From an uncultured Alphaproteobacteria bacterium (GTDB lineage: Bacteria > Pseudomonadota > Alphaproteobacteria > RF32 > CAG-239): a stretch of 33,146 bases of DNA. Positions within the stretch are counted from its first letter, which is position 1. Each line of letters begins with the position of its first letter. The notes beneath the pieces are model-generated. The model saw nothing but the letters and a program-made list of their open reading frames with translations, was not told the origin of the DNA and ran no database searches. A program made the translations under genes and the position numbers. The DNA lies in assembly GCA_944390905.1 (NCBI GenBank), contig CALXRR010000016.1, positions 1 through 33,146 of the forward strand, written 5' to 3'. Below, in pieces: positions 1-8,651 of the stretch.

Positions 1-490
1 ATAATAATGTTGCTACGGCTTCTTCCGAACTGATTTTGTTGCAGACCGCGTATTCACTGGCAAGACGGTTTAAGGCTTGTTCATAAATCTGGCGTTCGCT
101 GTATGACTGTTCTGCCAAATTTTCGTTGCGGTGAAGGTCGCGGACGACTTCTGCAATGGCTACCGGATTGCCGGAGTTGATTTTGTTTTCGTATTCTTGA
201 GCGCGGCGTGACCACATAATTTTTTTGACGCGAGCCTTACCTTTTAAGACGTTGACGGCGTCGTTCATTGTGGAGGCTTCGGATATTTTGCGGAGGCCTA
301 CCGTGTCGGCTTTGGCCATTGGGATACGAAGGGTCATCTTGTCTTTATCAAAATTGACGACTATCAATTCAAGTTCGGTTCCAGCTATTTGTTGTTTGGA
401 GATATCTGATACTTTGCCAACACCATGGGCAGGATAAACTACAAAATCTCCAGAATTGAATGCTATGCTTGGATAACCTTTTTTGGTCAT
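1..490 (-). CDS. carD: CarD/CdnL family transcription regulator, 3' end cut by the window
   Basis: The minus-strand frame from the ATG at 490 gives 163 codons and runs off the window without a stop. It begins MTKKGYPSIAF and continues FVVYPAHGVGKV, followed by a strongly charged helical part; the FxxGDxVVYPxHGVG pattern is the hallmark of the CarD N-terminal Tudor-like RNA polymerase beta-binding domain. Family members of about 165-190 residues bind RNAP and stabilise open complexes at promoters, notably rRNA promoters; this role is family knowledge. A GGGGG stretch lies 4-8 nt before the ATG and can serve as the ribosome site. The minus-strand leader (about 491-640) contains a TATAGT and a TTGACA, but not at ideal spacing, so I do not call a promoter. 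Only the extreme C-terminus is missing. Confidence 0.93.
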   Translation of the reverse strand, partial: MTKKGYPSIAFNSGDFVVYPAHGVGKVSDISKQQIAGTELELIVVNFDKDKMTLRIPMAKADTVGLRKISEASTMNDAVNVLKGKARVKKIMWSRRAQEYENKINSGNPVAIAEVVRDLHRNENLAEQSYSERQIYEQALNRLASEYAVCNKISSEEAVATLL

Positions 491-650
491 AAACACCCCC
501 TGTCTTTTGGATTTTAGTAAAATTTGCATTGTGCAAATTGTTTGAACAAGGGGGACTATACCACATTTTTGAGCACAAATCTAGTCTAAAAATGAAAAAT
601 ATTTTGTCAAAATGCATTTTTTTTGTGAATTTGGCAAAAATAATAATGAA

Positions 651-674
651 AAAGGCCGCTTAAAAGCAGCCTTT
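651..674 (-). terminator. Hairpin terminator after the secreted Pro/Gln-rich gene
   Basis: An AAAGGC(C/T)GC stem pairs across a short TTAA-type loop, 30 bases past the stop codon at 705. The minus-strand tail is only moderately T-rich (TTTTCATTATTA). Confidence 0.6.
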
Positions 675-704
675 GAATGTGTTTTAGATAATAAATCCGG
701 ATGA

Positions 705-1226
705 CTAGTAGGCCGGATAATTGTCTATGGTCGGTTGGGAGGGCGACTCCATTTGGTTGACATCATTTACAGGATAAGACTGGATGTCATAAATGCGGTT
801 GCCGGATTCATACAGAGTATCTTGAATCTTATTATCCATTGATGCTGGATTGGGCTCGCTGCTGATGGAGGGGTTTTGCTCACTGATTTGATTGACAACT
901 CCTGCCGGCAGTGGGGCTGCAACATTGTTGGTTGAAGGTTGGACTGCTGTGTCGGTCGGTTGAGGAGATGTTGCGGCCGGTTGAGGAGATGTTGCGGCCG
1001 GTTGAGCGGTGCTATCATCAACTATCGGAGAACCGAGTGGGTTGGCGGCGTCAGCGGGTTGCTCTACTACAAAGGTGTCTTGAGAGCCTTGTTGGGTGGC
1101 GGCTGAGCCATAGACTACAGTATCATTTGTGGCGGCTGAATTAGAATCCATGATTTCGGCCGCTGTTGCTCCGCTGGCCGATAAGGCTAAAGTCAGAGCG
1201 GTTAGAATTAGGCTGCTTTGTTTCAT
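705..1226 (-). CDS. Secreted low-complexity Pro/Gln/Ala-rich protein of unknown function
   Basis: This is a 173-residue protein. The start at 1226 is preferred over an ATG two codons upstream because the GAAGGGA ribosome site then sits about 7 nt away; for the upstream ATG it is nearly touching. Residues 1-23 form a clear Sec signal peptide (Lys, hydrophobic core, A-x-A site ATAA). The rest is low complexity, rich in Pro, Ala, Ser, Thr, Gln and Asn, and includes a perfect seven-residue tandem (PAATSPQ twice) encoded by a 21-bp DNA repeat. There are no cysteines and no recognised domain, so it is probably a disordered periplasmic or surface protein. It stands alone between carD and ackA, with a terminator on each side. 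Confidence 0.7.
   Translation of the reverse strand: MKQSSLILTALTLALSASGATAAEIMDSNSAATNDTVVYGSAATQQGSQDTFVVEQPADAANPLGSPIVDDSTAQPAATSPQPAATSPQPTDTAVQPSTNNVAAPLPAGVVNQISEQNPSISSEPNPASMDNKIQDTLYESGNRIYDIQSYPVNDVNQMESPSQPTIDNYPAY
960..1001. repeat. Two perfect tandem copies of a 21-bp unit inside a coding region
   Basis: The unit occupies 960-980 and 981-1001, and the start of a third copy follows. It keeps frame and encodes PAATSPQ twice, which makes it a likely slippage site that varies between strains. Confidence 0.85.
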
Positions 1227-1282
1227 CAACATGTCCCTTCTATATAAAAATTGCTTACCTTAGTTATCCTAAACACTTTACA

Positions 1283-1316
1283 AATAAAAATAAAGAGGGT
1301 GATTGATTTCACCCTC
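1283..1316 (-). terminator. Rho-independent terminator of the pta-ackA operon
   Basis: A perfect GAGGGTG/CACCCTC stem (1295-1301 with 1310-1316) is followed on the minus strand by TTTATTTTTATTTG. It starts 13 nt after the ackA stop codon. Confidence 0.9.
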
Positions 1317-1328
1317 AAAAATATTTGT

Positions 1329-2510
1329 TTAACCTATAAGGTTGATGGTATCTTGGGCGATTACCAGTTCCTCATTGGTGGGGATAACGAAGACTTTTAC
1401 CTTAGAATCTGCGGTGCTGATTTCGATTTCTTCTCCGCGGGTGTTGTTGGCTTTTTCATTAAGCTTGATGCCAAGGTAAGACAAGCGTTCGCAAATCATT
1501 TGGCGCAAAAGCGGTGCGTTTTCACCAATGCCGGCGGTAAAAATTATGGCATCAACTCCGCCCAATACGGCTATGTAGGAGCCGATAAAGCGGATAATTG
1601 AGTGGACGTATACGCCGAGGGCGTCTTTGGCTCGAGAATCGCCGGCGAGATATTTTTCTTCAACGTCACGGTTGTCAGAGTAACCGCAAAGACCAAGCAT
1701 ACCGCTTTGTTTGTTGAGCATGTCGTTGACTTCATCTACGGTCTTGCGCTGATATTTCATGATATGCAGCGGAATGTAGGGGTCGATGTCGCCACAGCGG
1801 GTGCCCATTACGACTCCGGCCAGCGGTGTGAAGCCCATGGAGGTATCCATACATTTGCCGTGGTCGACGGCGGATATAGAGGCACCGTTGCCTAAGTGGC
1901 AAGTGATGAATTTGCCATCTTTACCGATGAGGGCTGCGGCGCGGCGGGCTACATATTGGTGTGATGTGCCGTGGGCTCCGTAGCGGCGAATCTGATGCTC
2001 TTCATATTGCTCTATCGGGAGAGGATATAAAAAGGCTTCTTTGGGCATGCTCTGATGGAAAGCGGTGTCAAAGGCTGCTACTTGCGGAATGTTGGGAAGA
2101 GCGTTTTTGACGGCTTTGATGCCCAAAACAGCGGCCGGATTGTGTAACGGAGCGAGAATCGAGAGCTCGTCGATTTTGTTGAGGACATCATCATCAATCA
2201 GAACCGAGCGGTCAAAATAGCTGCCGCCTTGGACAATACGATGTCCGACACCGTCAAGCTCATCAAGGCTTTTTAAAACACTGCCGAGGAGGAGGTTTAA
2301 GACTTCTTTTATTGCCTCGTTATGTGAGGGAAGGGCTACTTCTTTGATGACTTTTTCGCCGTTGCCTATCTTGAGGCTGACAAAAGAACCGTAAATGCCG
2401 ATGCGTTCGGCGTTACCTTTGGCGATGACGGTGTAGTTGTCACCGTCAACGTTAAAAAGTTGATATTTCAGTGATGATGAACCGGAGTTCAGTACAAGGA
2501 TTTTTTTCAT
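1329..2510 (-). CDS. ackA: Acetate kinase
   Basis: This 393-residue protein is the usual length for the family and is complete. It converts acetyl phosphate and ADP to acetate and ATP in the cytoplasm, as the second step of the Pta-AckA overflow and energy pathway. Visible motifs are the N-terminal LVLNSGSSSLKY acetokinase signature, GHRIVQGG, the FDTAFH segment with the catalytic Asp, HGTSHQYV, LGNGAS, MGFTPLAG and GIGEN near the C-terminus. The ATG at 2510 fits the signature. It lies 33 bp after pta on the same strand, so the two are probably co-transcribed and end at the hairpin at 1283-1316. Confidence 0.98.
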   Translation of the reverse strand: MKKILVLNSGSSSLKYQLFNVDGDNYTVIAKGNAERIGIYGSFVSLKIGNGEKVIKEVALPSHNEAIKEVLNLLLGSVLKSLDELDGVGHRIVQGGSYFDRSVLIDDDVLNKIDELSILAPLHNPAAVLGIKAVKNALPNIPQVAAFDTAFHQSMPKEAFLYPLPIEQYEEHQIRRYGAHGTSHQYVARRAAALIGKDGKFITCHLGNGASISAVDHGKCMDTSMGFTPLAGVVMGTRCGDIDPYIPLHIMKYQRKTVDEVNDMLNKQSGMLGLCGYSDNRDVEEKYLAGDSRAKDALGVYVHSIIRFIGSYIAVLGGVDAIIFTAGIGENAPLLRQMICERLSYLGIKLNEKANNTRGEEIEISTADSKVKVFVIPTNEELVIAQDTINLIG

Positions 2511-2543
2511 TGTTTTTTAGCTTTCAGATTAGTTTTCTTATGA

Positions 2544-3545
2544 TTATTTGGTTTGGAGAATCGTGCAGATGATTACACCGACAATATCTTCAACTAATGC
2601 GCCGCGCGATAAGTCGTTGACCGGTGCGTTGAGGCCTTGAAGAAGCGGGCCGTAGGCTTCACAACCTCCAAGGCGCTGTAAAAGCTTGTAGCCGATGTTG
2701 CCGGCTTCAAGGGTTGGGAAGATTAAGACATTAGCTGAGCCGGCGACATCACTGGCGGGGGCTTTTTTAGCGGCGACAACTTTGTCAAGAGCCGCATCGG
2801 CCTGAAGCTCGCCGTCAAGCTTGATGTTTAAGCCTTGGTATTCAGGGCTTTGTAAATCAGCATTAGCCAGAGCGGCGGCGTGTCTGACTTTGTCTACGGC
2901 GTCACCTTTGCCGGAGCCGTAGGTTGAATAAGAAAGCAGCGCAACGCGTGCTTCTTCGCCGAATTTGAGAGCGGTTTCGGCGGCATCAAGAGCAATGTCG
3001 GCAAGCTCTCTCTCATTAGGATTGATTACAATAGCGCAGTCAGACAAAAAGTAGGGCTTGTCGTGTGATACGATGATAAAGCAAGAGGAAGCCATGCGGC
3101 CTTTCTTGGCGGATTTGATGATTTGCAATGCCGGGCGGACAGTGTCGGCCGTTGAATGGTTGGCACCGGAAACCATGCCGTCAGCGTGACCGGATTTTAT
3201 CATCAAGGTTCCGAAGTAGTTGTAATTGAGGGCGAGTTTGGCGGCGTCTTCTTGGCTTAAGCCTTTGTCTTTGCGGAGCTCGTAGAGAAGCTTGGTGTAT
3301 TCGCCCAAGTGTGGAGAGGTCTCAGGCTCAACAATCTCTATACCGTCAAGTGGCCAGTTGTGCTCAGCAAAAAAGCTCTGAATTTGCTCTTTGTTGCCGA
3401 GAATGATTAGCTTGGCTATATTATCTGCGGCAATAATATGGGCTGCTTCTAAAACGCGGGCGTCTTCACCTTCGGGAAGAACGATGGTTTTGTTCTTGAG
3501 GCGGGCTTTGTCTTTGAGCCCTAAGATGTATTTGCTGTACGGCAT
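2544..3545 (-). CDS. pta: Phosphate acetyltransferase, short single-domain form
   Basis: This 333-residue enzyme transfers acetyl between CoA and phosphate (acetyl-CoA + Pi to acetyl phosphate + CoA), feeding AckA next door. It has only the PTA/PTB catalytic domain, without the DRTGG and BioD-like N-terminal domains of the 700-residue enterobacterial type. Recognisable features include the N-terminal KTIVLPEGEDARV segment, HADGMVSGANHSTADTVRPA, and the C-terminal GPLLQGLNAPVNDLSRGA signature. The ATG at 3545 is preceded by AAAGGAAA. The gene is divergent from ndk across a 145-bp AT-rich gap. The order pta-ackA in one operon is typical. Confidence 0.97.
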   Translation of the reverse strand: MPYSKYILGLKDKARLKNKTIVLPEGEDARVLEAAHIIAADNIAKLIILGNKEQIQSFFAEHNWPLDGIEIVEPETSPHLGEYTKLLYELRKDKGLSQEDAAKLALNYNYFGTLMIKSGHADGMVSGANHSTADTVRPALQIIKSAKKGRMASSCFIIVSHDKPYFLSDCAIVINPNERELADIALDAAETALKFGEEARVALLSYSTYGSGKGDAVDKVRHAAALANADLQSPEYQGLNIKLDGELQADAALDKVVAAKKAPASDVAGSANVLIFPTLEAGNIGYKLLQRLGGCEAYGPLLQGLNAPVNDLSRGALVEDIVGVIICTILQTK

Positions 3546-3628
3546 GGTGTTTCCTTTCTTTATATCTTATAAAAAAATCCGTTAATGCTAATAAACTATG
3601 CTTCAGCTTAATTGTCTATAAAAAACTT

Positions 3629-3657
3629 TTGATTTTTTTTTGTAAATAGAATAACAT
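3629..3657 (+). promoter_or_regulatory. Candidate sigma-70 promoter for ndk
   Basis: TTGATT at 3629-3634 and TAACAT at 3652-3657 are 17 bp apart. The ATG is at 3691, with a GAGGAG ribosome site between. Found by inspection only. Confidence 0.4.
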
Positions 3658-3690
3658 TGCCGTAAGTTTTAGTTGTTGAGGAGAAAAAAT

Positions 3691-4107
3691 ATGGAAAGGA
3701 CTTTATCTATTATTAAACCCGATGCTACCGAGCGCAATATTACCGGCTTGGTTAATGCTATGATTGAAGCTGCCGGTTTGCGAATCGTCGGGCAAAAGAG
3801 AATCCGTCTTACTCAAGAACAGGCGGAAGAGTTTTATAAAGAGCATAAAGAAAAAGTCTTCTTTCCGAGCATGGTGCAGCAGATGATTTCAGGGCCGGTT
3901 GTGGTGCAGGTATTGGAAGGTGAAAATGCCATTAAGCATTATCGCGAGATTATGGGGGCTACGAATCCGGCTGTGGCTGAAGAGGGTACTATTCGCAAAA
4001 CTTATGCCTTGTCAATTGATAAAAACACTGTTCATGGTTCAGATTCTCCGGAAGCGGCAGCTCGTGAGATTGAGTTCTTTTTTAATCATACGGAAATTGT
4101 TGGATAA
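3691..4107 (+). CDS. ndk: Nucleoside diphosphate kinase
   Basis: This 138-residue protein balances NTP pools by ping-pong phosphate transfer through a histidine. The start is set at 3691 ([12 protein letters not shown]) because GAGGAG at 3676-3681 is at the right distance and the family begins here; an upstream in-frame ATG would add six unrelated residues. The catalytic His is H115 in NTVHGSDS, and the nucleotide-binding motifs RNITG and [15 protein letters not shown] are intact. Only 11 bp separate its stop from the GTG of the DUF2066 gene, so the three genes ndk, DUF2066 and permease probably form one transcript. Confidence 0.98.
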   Translation: MERTLSIIKPDATERNITGLVNAMIEAAGLRIVGQKRIRLTQEQAEEFYKEHKEKVFFPSMVQQMISGPVVVQVLEGENAIKHYREIMGATNPAVAEEGTIRKTYALSIDKNTVHGSDSPEAAAREIEFFFNHTEIVG

Positions 4108-4118
4108 AGGAGGAGACT

Positions 4119-5183
4119 GTGCGGCTCTTATCTATATTATCAGCGGCTTTATGCTGGCTGTGTTTGGCGGCGCCTGCTGATGCTCAGCCTAATGCAAATT
4201 ATACTGCGGAAGTGGAGATTGATGTGACTTCAGCTGATGCGGCTACGGCGCGTGATAAAGGTATGAAGCAGGCTTATCGGGGAGCTTTTTTGGCCGTGGC
4301 CAGAAATTTGACCTCAAATGATGGGGTGGAAAGGCTCAATTCTCTTACCGATGATCAGTTGTTGAATTTTATTTCTGAGGCGGAAGTATTGTCAGAAAAA
4401 GCATCAGATGTAAGGTATATGGCGAGGTTGAAAGTGCAGATTAACGGTGAACTGCTTAAGGCTTATATGCAGGAGCAGGGAATCCCTTTAATTGTGGTGA
4501 CTTCGGCTAACGTGATTGTGGTGCCGGTGTTCAGAGAGTTTGCCGCTGATGCTCCGCTGCTGTGGGAAAGTGATAACTTGTGGCGCAAAGCTTGGGAAAA
4601 TGCGGCTAATACCGGAAGTATTAATAATTATATCTCTGTTCCGGCGGATGGTATTAATTATGCGGCGTTAGATGCTGATAAAGCCTTGCAGATGAACTCT
4701 TTGGCTTTGGACACGGTGGCCAGCCATTTGGGGACGCGTAATATTTTTGTGCTGGATACAATGTATAATGGAATCGAGGGGTTGAAAATCGTGGTTATGC
4801 CTTATAGCGGCGGAAATCCTCAGACTATTTTTGTTTCAGGCGACCGTAGTCCGGATTTGTTTGATAAGGCGATTAAAGATGTGGTTCGCTATATCGATTC
4901 AACAATCCAAAGCCGGCGAGTGGATGTGAGCACGGTAACTCAAGGTGAAATATTGGTGATTTATAATTCTGCCGGTTTGAAAGACTGGGTTAAAACCGAA
5001 AATGTGCTCAGAAATATGAGTAATGTGAAAGCCGTTAATGTGGAGGCTATGGGCGGGGCTAAAGTGCAGTTCAGAATTAGCCTTATCGGAAGTCCGGATG
5101 ATTTGGCTACTGCGTTGAAGGCGCATCAGCTTACTCTGCGGGATAATGGCGGTTTTTATACCTTGGATAAATCTATTCATTAA
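4119..5183 (+). CDS. DUF2066 exported protein
   Basis: This 354-residue protein starts at a GTG preceded by a strong AAGGAGGAGA ribosome site. Residues 1-22 form a signal peptide ending ADA. The N-terminal part (YTAEVEIDVTSADAATARDKGM, then KAYMQEQGI and a VIVVPVF segment) matches the DUF2066 family, common in alpha- and gammaproteobacteria and of unknown biochemical role; proteins of this family occur next to PerM/AI-2E permeases and hda. Here the permease follows after 12 bp. No hda follows within the window. Location is predicted to be periplasmic. Confidence 0.85.
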   Translation: MRLLSILSAALCWLCLAAPADAQPNANYTAEVEIDVTSADAATARDKGMKQAYRGAFLAVARNLTSNDGVERLNSLTDDQLLNFISEAEVLSEKASDVRYMARLKVQINGELLKAYMQEQGIPLIVVTSANVIVVPVFREFAADAPLLWESDNLWRKAWENAANTGSINNYISVPADGINYAALDADKALQMNSLALDTVASHLGTRNIFVLDTMYNGIEGLKIVVMPYSGGNPQTIFVSGDRSPDLFDKAIKDVVRYIDSTIQSRRVDVSTVTQGEILVIYNSAGLKDWVKTENVLRNMSNVKAVNVEAMGGAKVQFRISLIGSPDDLATALKAHQLTLRDNGGFYTLDKSIH

Positions 5184-5195
5184 AGGAGAAAGCTT

Positions 5196-6266
5196 ATGCT
5201 GGAGGCAACACAGAAAGCTAATCGAAACTGGATGTTTTGGCTGGTATTGTTTTGCTTGTTTTGCTATGCGGTGTATGTGCTACGTTCGGTGTTGCTGCCG
5301 TTTGTGTGCGGAATTGTTATCGGATATTTGTTGGATCCGTGGGTCAGAAAGTTTTGTTCTATGGGAATGAACCGAACTTTGGCGACGACTTTGGTATTGG
5401 TCTTGGTGCTGATTATTGTGATTCCGGCGGTGATGCTGCTGTTTGGGGTGATTAATGAGCAGATTGGGCGTTTTTTGAATGCTCTGCCTCAATATATCAG
5501 TGCATTGATTCAGAAGTTGGAGCCAATCATTAATGATTTGCAAGATAAATTTCCGGCTCTTGGGGCGGAAAGAATCAAGGCCTTTTTGCGGGAAAATATG
5601 GCTGATAATCTGAAGCTTATTGGAAAGCTGACGCAGAGCATTGTTTCGGGTGGGTTTGCCGTGATGAACGTGTTGTCTTTGTTGTTGATTACGCCGGTGG
5701 TGGCTTTTTATATGCTGCGGGATTGGGATGGCTTTGTTAAGAAAATTGACAGCCTGCTGCCCAGAGCTTCAAAAAAGGTTATTAGGGAGCAAGCCAAGGA
5801 GATTGACAAGACTTTGGCCGGATTTATTCGCGGGCAGTTGAGTGTGTGCTTGATTTTGGGCACTTTCTATTCAGTCGGATTGTATTTGGTTGGGCTGGAG
5901 CTTGGGGTGTTGGTTGGCTTTATTGCCGGTCTTATCTCGTTTATTCCGTATGTCGGGAGTATTACCGGATTTGTGGTCAGTATGGGAATCGCCTTTGCTC
6001 AATTTGATTCTCTAATGCCGATTGTGCAGGTGGTGGTTGTATTTGGAATCGGGCAGTTCTTGGAAGGCAACTTTTTGACGCCTAAGCTCGTGGGTGACAG
6101 CATTGGGCTGCATCCGGTATGGATTATGTTTGCGTTGTTGGCGGGCGGTGTCTTGCTGGGATTTTTGGGCTTGATGATTGCTGTGCCGGCGGCAGGTGTC
6201 ATCGGGGTGCTGATACGCCATGCCATTGATAATTATAAACATAGTCATTTGTATTTGACTAACTAG
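5196..6266 (+). CDS. AI-2E/PerM-family permease
   Basis: This 356-residue integral membrane protein has about eight hydrophobic segments. Two lie near the N-terminus, then a soluble region at about residues 85-145 (NALPQYISALIQKLEPIIND), then the conserved C-terminal block with PVVAFYMLRDWD, FIRGQLSVCLILG, GLISFIPYVGS and FLEGNFLTPKLVGDSIGLHPVW. These are standard AI-2E transporter (PF01594) motifs. Members are exporters or antiporters of varied substrates, and the substrate cannot be told from sequence. The ATG at 5196 follows AAAGGAGAAAG, just after the DUF2066 stop codon, implying coupled expression. A terminator follows at 6293. Confidence 0.92.
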   Translation: MLEATQKANRNWMFWLVLFCLFCYAVYVLRSVLLPFVCGIVIGYLLDPWVRKFCSMGMNRTLATTLVLVLVLIIVIPAVMLLFGVINEQIGRFLNALPQYISALIQKLEPIINDLQDKFPALGAERIKAFLRENMADNLKLIGKLTQSIVSGGFAVMNVLSLLLITPVVAFYMLRDWDGFVKKIDSLLPRASKKVIREQAKEIDKTLAGFIRGQLSVCLILGTFYSVGLYLVGLELGVLVGFIAGLISFIPYVGSITGFVVSMGIAFAQFDSLMPIVQVVVVFGIGQFLEGNFLTPKLVGDSIGLHPVWIMFALLAGGVLLGFLGLMIAVPAAGVIGVLIRHAIDNYKHSHLYLTN

Positions 6267-6292
6267 CAGTGGTTTGATAGCTGAGCTTTAAG

Positions 6293-6328
6293 ACGGCGCT
6301 GCCCTGATTGGGGGTAAGGCGCCGTTTT
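6293..6328 (+). terminator. Hairpin terminator after the permease gene
   Basis: An ACGGCGC/GCGCCGT stem (6293-6299 with 6319-6325) is followed by TTT. It lies 26 bp past the stop codon. The T-run is short. Confidence 0.65.
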
Positions 6329-6438
6329 AGTTTGGTGGAAGGACGAATCCGCCAGAGAATCCTAATAAACGGAAATCAATAGTTTTTTTGCTGATGTTAA
6401 ATAGATGTGGATAATACTGTGTGTAACTTGTTATACGG

Positions 6439-6467
6439 TTGCAATGAAGGTAAAGCTTTTTCATAAT
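6439..6467 (+). promoter_or_regulatory. Candidate sigma-70 promoter for apaG
   Basis: TTGCAA (6439-6444) and CATAAT (6462-6467) are exactly 17 bp apart, which places a start near 6474 and the ATG at 6503. Confidence 0.5.
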
Positions 6468-6502
6468 TTAAGTGTAATTATTCCTATATAAGGGTAAAGA
6501 AG

Positions 6503-6925
6503 ATGCTTAATGAAGAAGATTTTGTCAGCGCTGCGACCGATGATATTGTGATTTCGGCTTGTACGGTTGAGTTGGCAGATGATGAGAAAGACCGTGAAAA
6601 TTTGGGTAAGTTTGTTTACGGATATTATCTCTGCATTGAAAATAATTCTTCTGAACAAGTACAACTTATCGGAAAACACTGGAATATTACTGACAGTAAA
6701 GGCAATAGCTTTTGTGATGATTCTTTGGGCTTTAAGGGAGAAATCCCGATTTTGGAGCCGGGGGAATCGTATGAGTTTACCAGTGTGGCGCCGTTGAATA
6801 CGCCGGAAGCAGTGTTTTATGGTAGTTGTCGAGTTGTGAAAGGCGGACGCGGGGTGCAAGATGTGAAGGTGCCGACTTTTCAGCTCGGAACCCGCAAGAT
6901 GAAGATGTCTTATGCTTTGAATTAA
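6503..6925 (+). CDS. apaG: ApaG-domain protein
   Basis: This 140-residue protein is an ApaG/DUF525 beta-sandwich: YYLCIENNSSEQVQL, IGKHWNITDSKGN, then IPILEPGESYEFTS and APLNTPEAVFYGS. Its length (usually 125-130) is slightly extended at both ends. ApaG in enterobacteria is linked to cobalt resistance and Ap4A levels, and the same fold is found in eukaryotic FBxo3 and PDIP38; the molecular function is not settled. It forms a single-gene unit with its own candidate promoter (6439-6467) and a strong terminator (6928-6957). Confidence 0.9.
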   Translation: MLNEEDFVSAATDDIVISACTVELADDEKDRENLGKFVYGYYLCIENNSSEQVQLIGKHWNITDSKGNSFCDDSLGFKGEIPILEPGESYEFTSVAPLNTPEAVFYGSCRVVKGGRGVQDVKVPTFQLGTRKMKMSYALN

Positions 6926-6927
6926 TG

Positions 6928-6957
6928 AAAAGCCTTGGAAAAATTCCAAGGCTTTTT
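6928..6957 (+). terminator. Strong, probably bidirectional terminator between apaG and the convergent lipoprotein gene
   Basis: A 13-bp stem AAAAGCCTTGGAA/TTCCAAGGCTTTT is followed by a T-run. Matching A/T flanks on both sides let it work on either strand. Confidence 0.92.
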
Positions 6958-6979
6958 TGATTAAGGCAAGCAAGGCAGC

Positions 6980-7591
6980 TTAGTTGTATTCTTGAATATA
7001 GGTGTTGCCTTCAACATACATATTCAAGTATTGGTCGATGTTGGTCTCCATGCTGCGGTTGAACTCGGTAAAGAGTTTGTTGACCATGCCGTTCCAGTAT
7101 CTTTCTTTTTCATCAATATCGGTATTGGCATTGATGGTGAGTTCTCTCCAGGCTTCAATTGAGGTTTCGGCGGCGCTCAAGCTGTCACCATCGGTGATGC
7201 GGAGAGTGACGATAAGGCGGGCTTTGTAGCGGACGCGGTCTTGGGAGAACATTTCATTAGAGCTAATGACTTCTTCGGTGACACTGGCGTCTTTGATGAT
7301 GAATTTGGCTACCTTTTTGGAGCTGAAGTCTACGGCTTCCAGACGGTCGCGGGCCCAGATGCGTGCTGTCTTTTCTATGGAAATCGGGAACAGGTGCTCA
7401 ACGTTTGGGCGTTTGAACGAAGGAGTGAACTCTGAAACAATATCAATTTTGTTGACTTTTAACTTAATCGGGGGCTGGCTGGTGAAGCTCAAGTCCTCAT
7501 AACGGCGGGTCTCGGCCATATCATCCCGCATGCCGGTACATGCCGGAAGCAGAATGCAAAGAGTCAATGCTGCAAAAATCTTTTTTAACAT
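6980..7591 (-). CDS. Conserved alphaproteobacterial lipoprotein of unknown function
   Basis: This 203-residue protein is read from the ATG at 7591, so that a lipoprotein signal (MLKKIF..., lipobox LPAC with the lipidated Cys at residue 18) is at the N-terminus. An in-frame ATG at 7651 would add 20 residues in front and spoil the signal. The mature protein has a PNVEHLFPISIE segment and a following WARDRL helix, which I associate from memory with an unnamed lipoprotein of Rhodospirillales-type bacteria. No enzymatic motif is visible. It lies 77 bp after hslO on the same strand and may be read with it. I see no good ribosome site. Confidence 0.72.
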   Translation of the reverse strand: MLKKIFAALTLCILLPACTGMRDDMAETRRYEDLSFTSQPPIKLKVNKIDIVSEFTPSFKRPNVEHLFPISIEKTARIWARDRLEAVDFSSKKVAKFIIKDASVTEEVISSNEMFSQDRVRYKARLIVTLRITDGDSLSAAETSIEAWRELTINANTDIDEKERYWNGMVNKLFTEFNRSMETNIDQYLNMYVEGNTYIQEYN

Positions 7592-7668
7592 AATCTGTGT
7601 TCCCAATGGTGTTATACTTACTGTAATTTTTAAGCGGAGTGTAGCACGCATAGATTAATATTTGGTTA

Positions 7669-8586
7669 TTATTGCTTTAATAATTCACCTTTCTCAAAGC
7701 TATCTGTTTCGCGGCAGAAATTGCATTGGGGGGTGATTTTGCCGTTTTCGGTGATGGCGTCGATATCAGCGGCTGACATAGAGCTCAAAACCGCTTGGAG
7801 TTTGTCGCGGTTGCAGCGGCAGCCAAAGTGGTATTGGGGGCCGGCCTCGACCTCAAGCCCGTTGGCATGGAACAAACGGTGCAGCAAGTCTGCGGCGCTT
7901 AAAGAGGCGTCAAAGACCTCGGCGTCTTTTAGGCTGTCGATGAAGACGACGGCTTCTTCCCAAGCGGCGTTGATGTCAACATCGGCATCAAGCTTGCCGC
8001 CGTAAGAGGGGAGCTTTTGCAGCAGAATACCTGCCGCCTGCCAGCGGTCTTGCGGAGTGGTGGGTGCTTGCAAAAACAGGCGGATATAAGTGTCGATTTG
8101 TTCAGACTGTTTGAAGTAGCGCATGGCGCATTCGGCTAAGGTTTTGCCCTGAATGTCAACCACGCCTTGGTACATTTTGTCGGGGCCGCCTTGGTCAACG
8201 GTAAAAGCCATATAGCCGCCGCCCAAAAAGTGCGGGGTTTCTTCGTGCTCATCCTCGGTCTTGCGGAGGGTTTTGGCACGTTCAATGCGGGCTTCGTCGT
8301 ATTTGGCAGAGGCGCGGATGGTGCCTTGAGAGCTGACATCAACCACAACCATGCTGACAGGGCCGTTGCTTTGGGTCTGGAAAGTGAATAGCCCGTCGTA
8401 TTTGATGGTGCTGGAAAGCAGAGCGGCCAGGGCTGTGCTTTCAGCCAAAATGCCGGAGACTACCGGTGTGTATTGGTGCTTGCTGAGAATGGTGTTGATG
8501 ACCTCGTCCAAGCGAACCATGCGTCCGTAAAAGGCGCCGTTGTTGATGTGAAAAGATGCACAAGTATCAAAATTTTTGCTAACCAA
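7669..8586 (-). CDS. hslO: Hsp33 redox-regulated holdase chaperone
   Basis: This 305-residue protein is activated by oxidation and binds unfolding proteins in the cytoplasm. The zinc site is intact: C256-x-C258 (GCRCNRDK) and C288-x-x-C291 (CNFC) in the C-terminal redox switch. The N-terminal domain has VSGILAESTALAALLSSTIKYDG and GGGYMAFTVD. The start is a TTG at 8586, with AGAGGA at a 9-nt distance; no ATG fits before residue 23. The gene diverges from recX across 65 bp, so both promoters must lie in that short gap or overlap the coding ends. Confidence 0.96.
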   Translation of the reverse strand: MVSKNFDTCASFHINNGAFYGRMVRLDEVINTILSKHQYTPVVSGILAESTALAALLSSTIKYDGLFTFQTQSNGPVSMVVVDVSSQGTIRASAKYDEARIERAKTLRKTEDEHEETPHFLGGGYMAFTVDQGGPDKMYQGVVDIQGKTLAECAMRYFKQSEQIDTYIRLFLQAPTTPQDRWQAAGILLQKLPSYGGKLDADVDINAAWEEAVVFIDSLKDAEVFDASLSAADLLHRLFHANGLEVEAGPQYHFGCRCNRDKLQAVLSSMSAADIDAITENGKITPQCNFCRETDSFEKGELLKQ

Positions 8587-8651
8587 TGTTGGATTCCTCT
8601 TATATAATTATCGTTAATCATAAACATAGTGTATTGAGGAGGATTTTGCAA

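Noticed and set aside
2544..3545. Truncated Pta, because it is half the length of the enterobacterial enzyme
   Set aside because: The short form with only the catalytic domain is common and complete.
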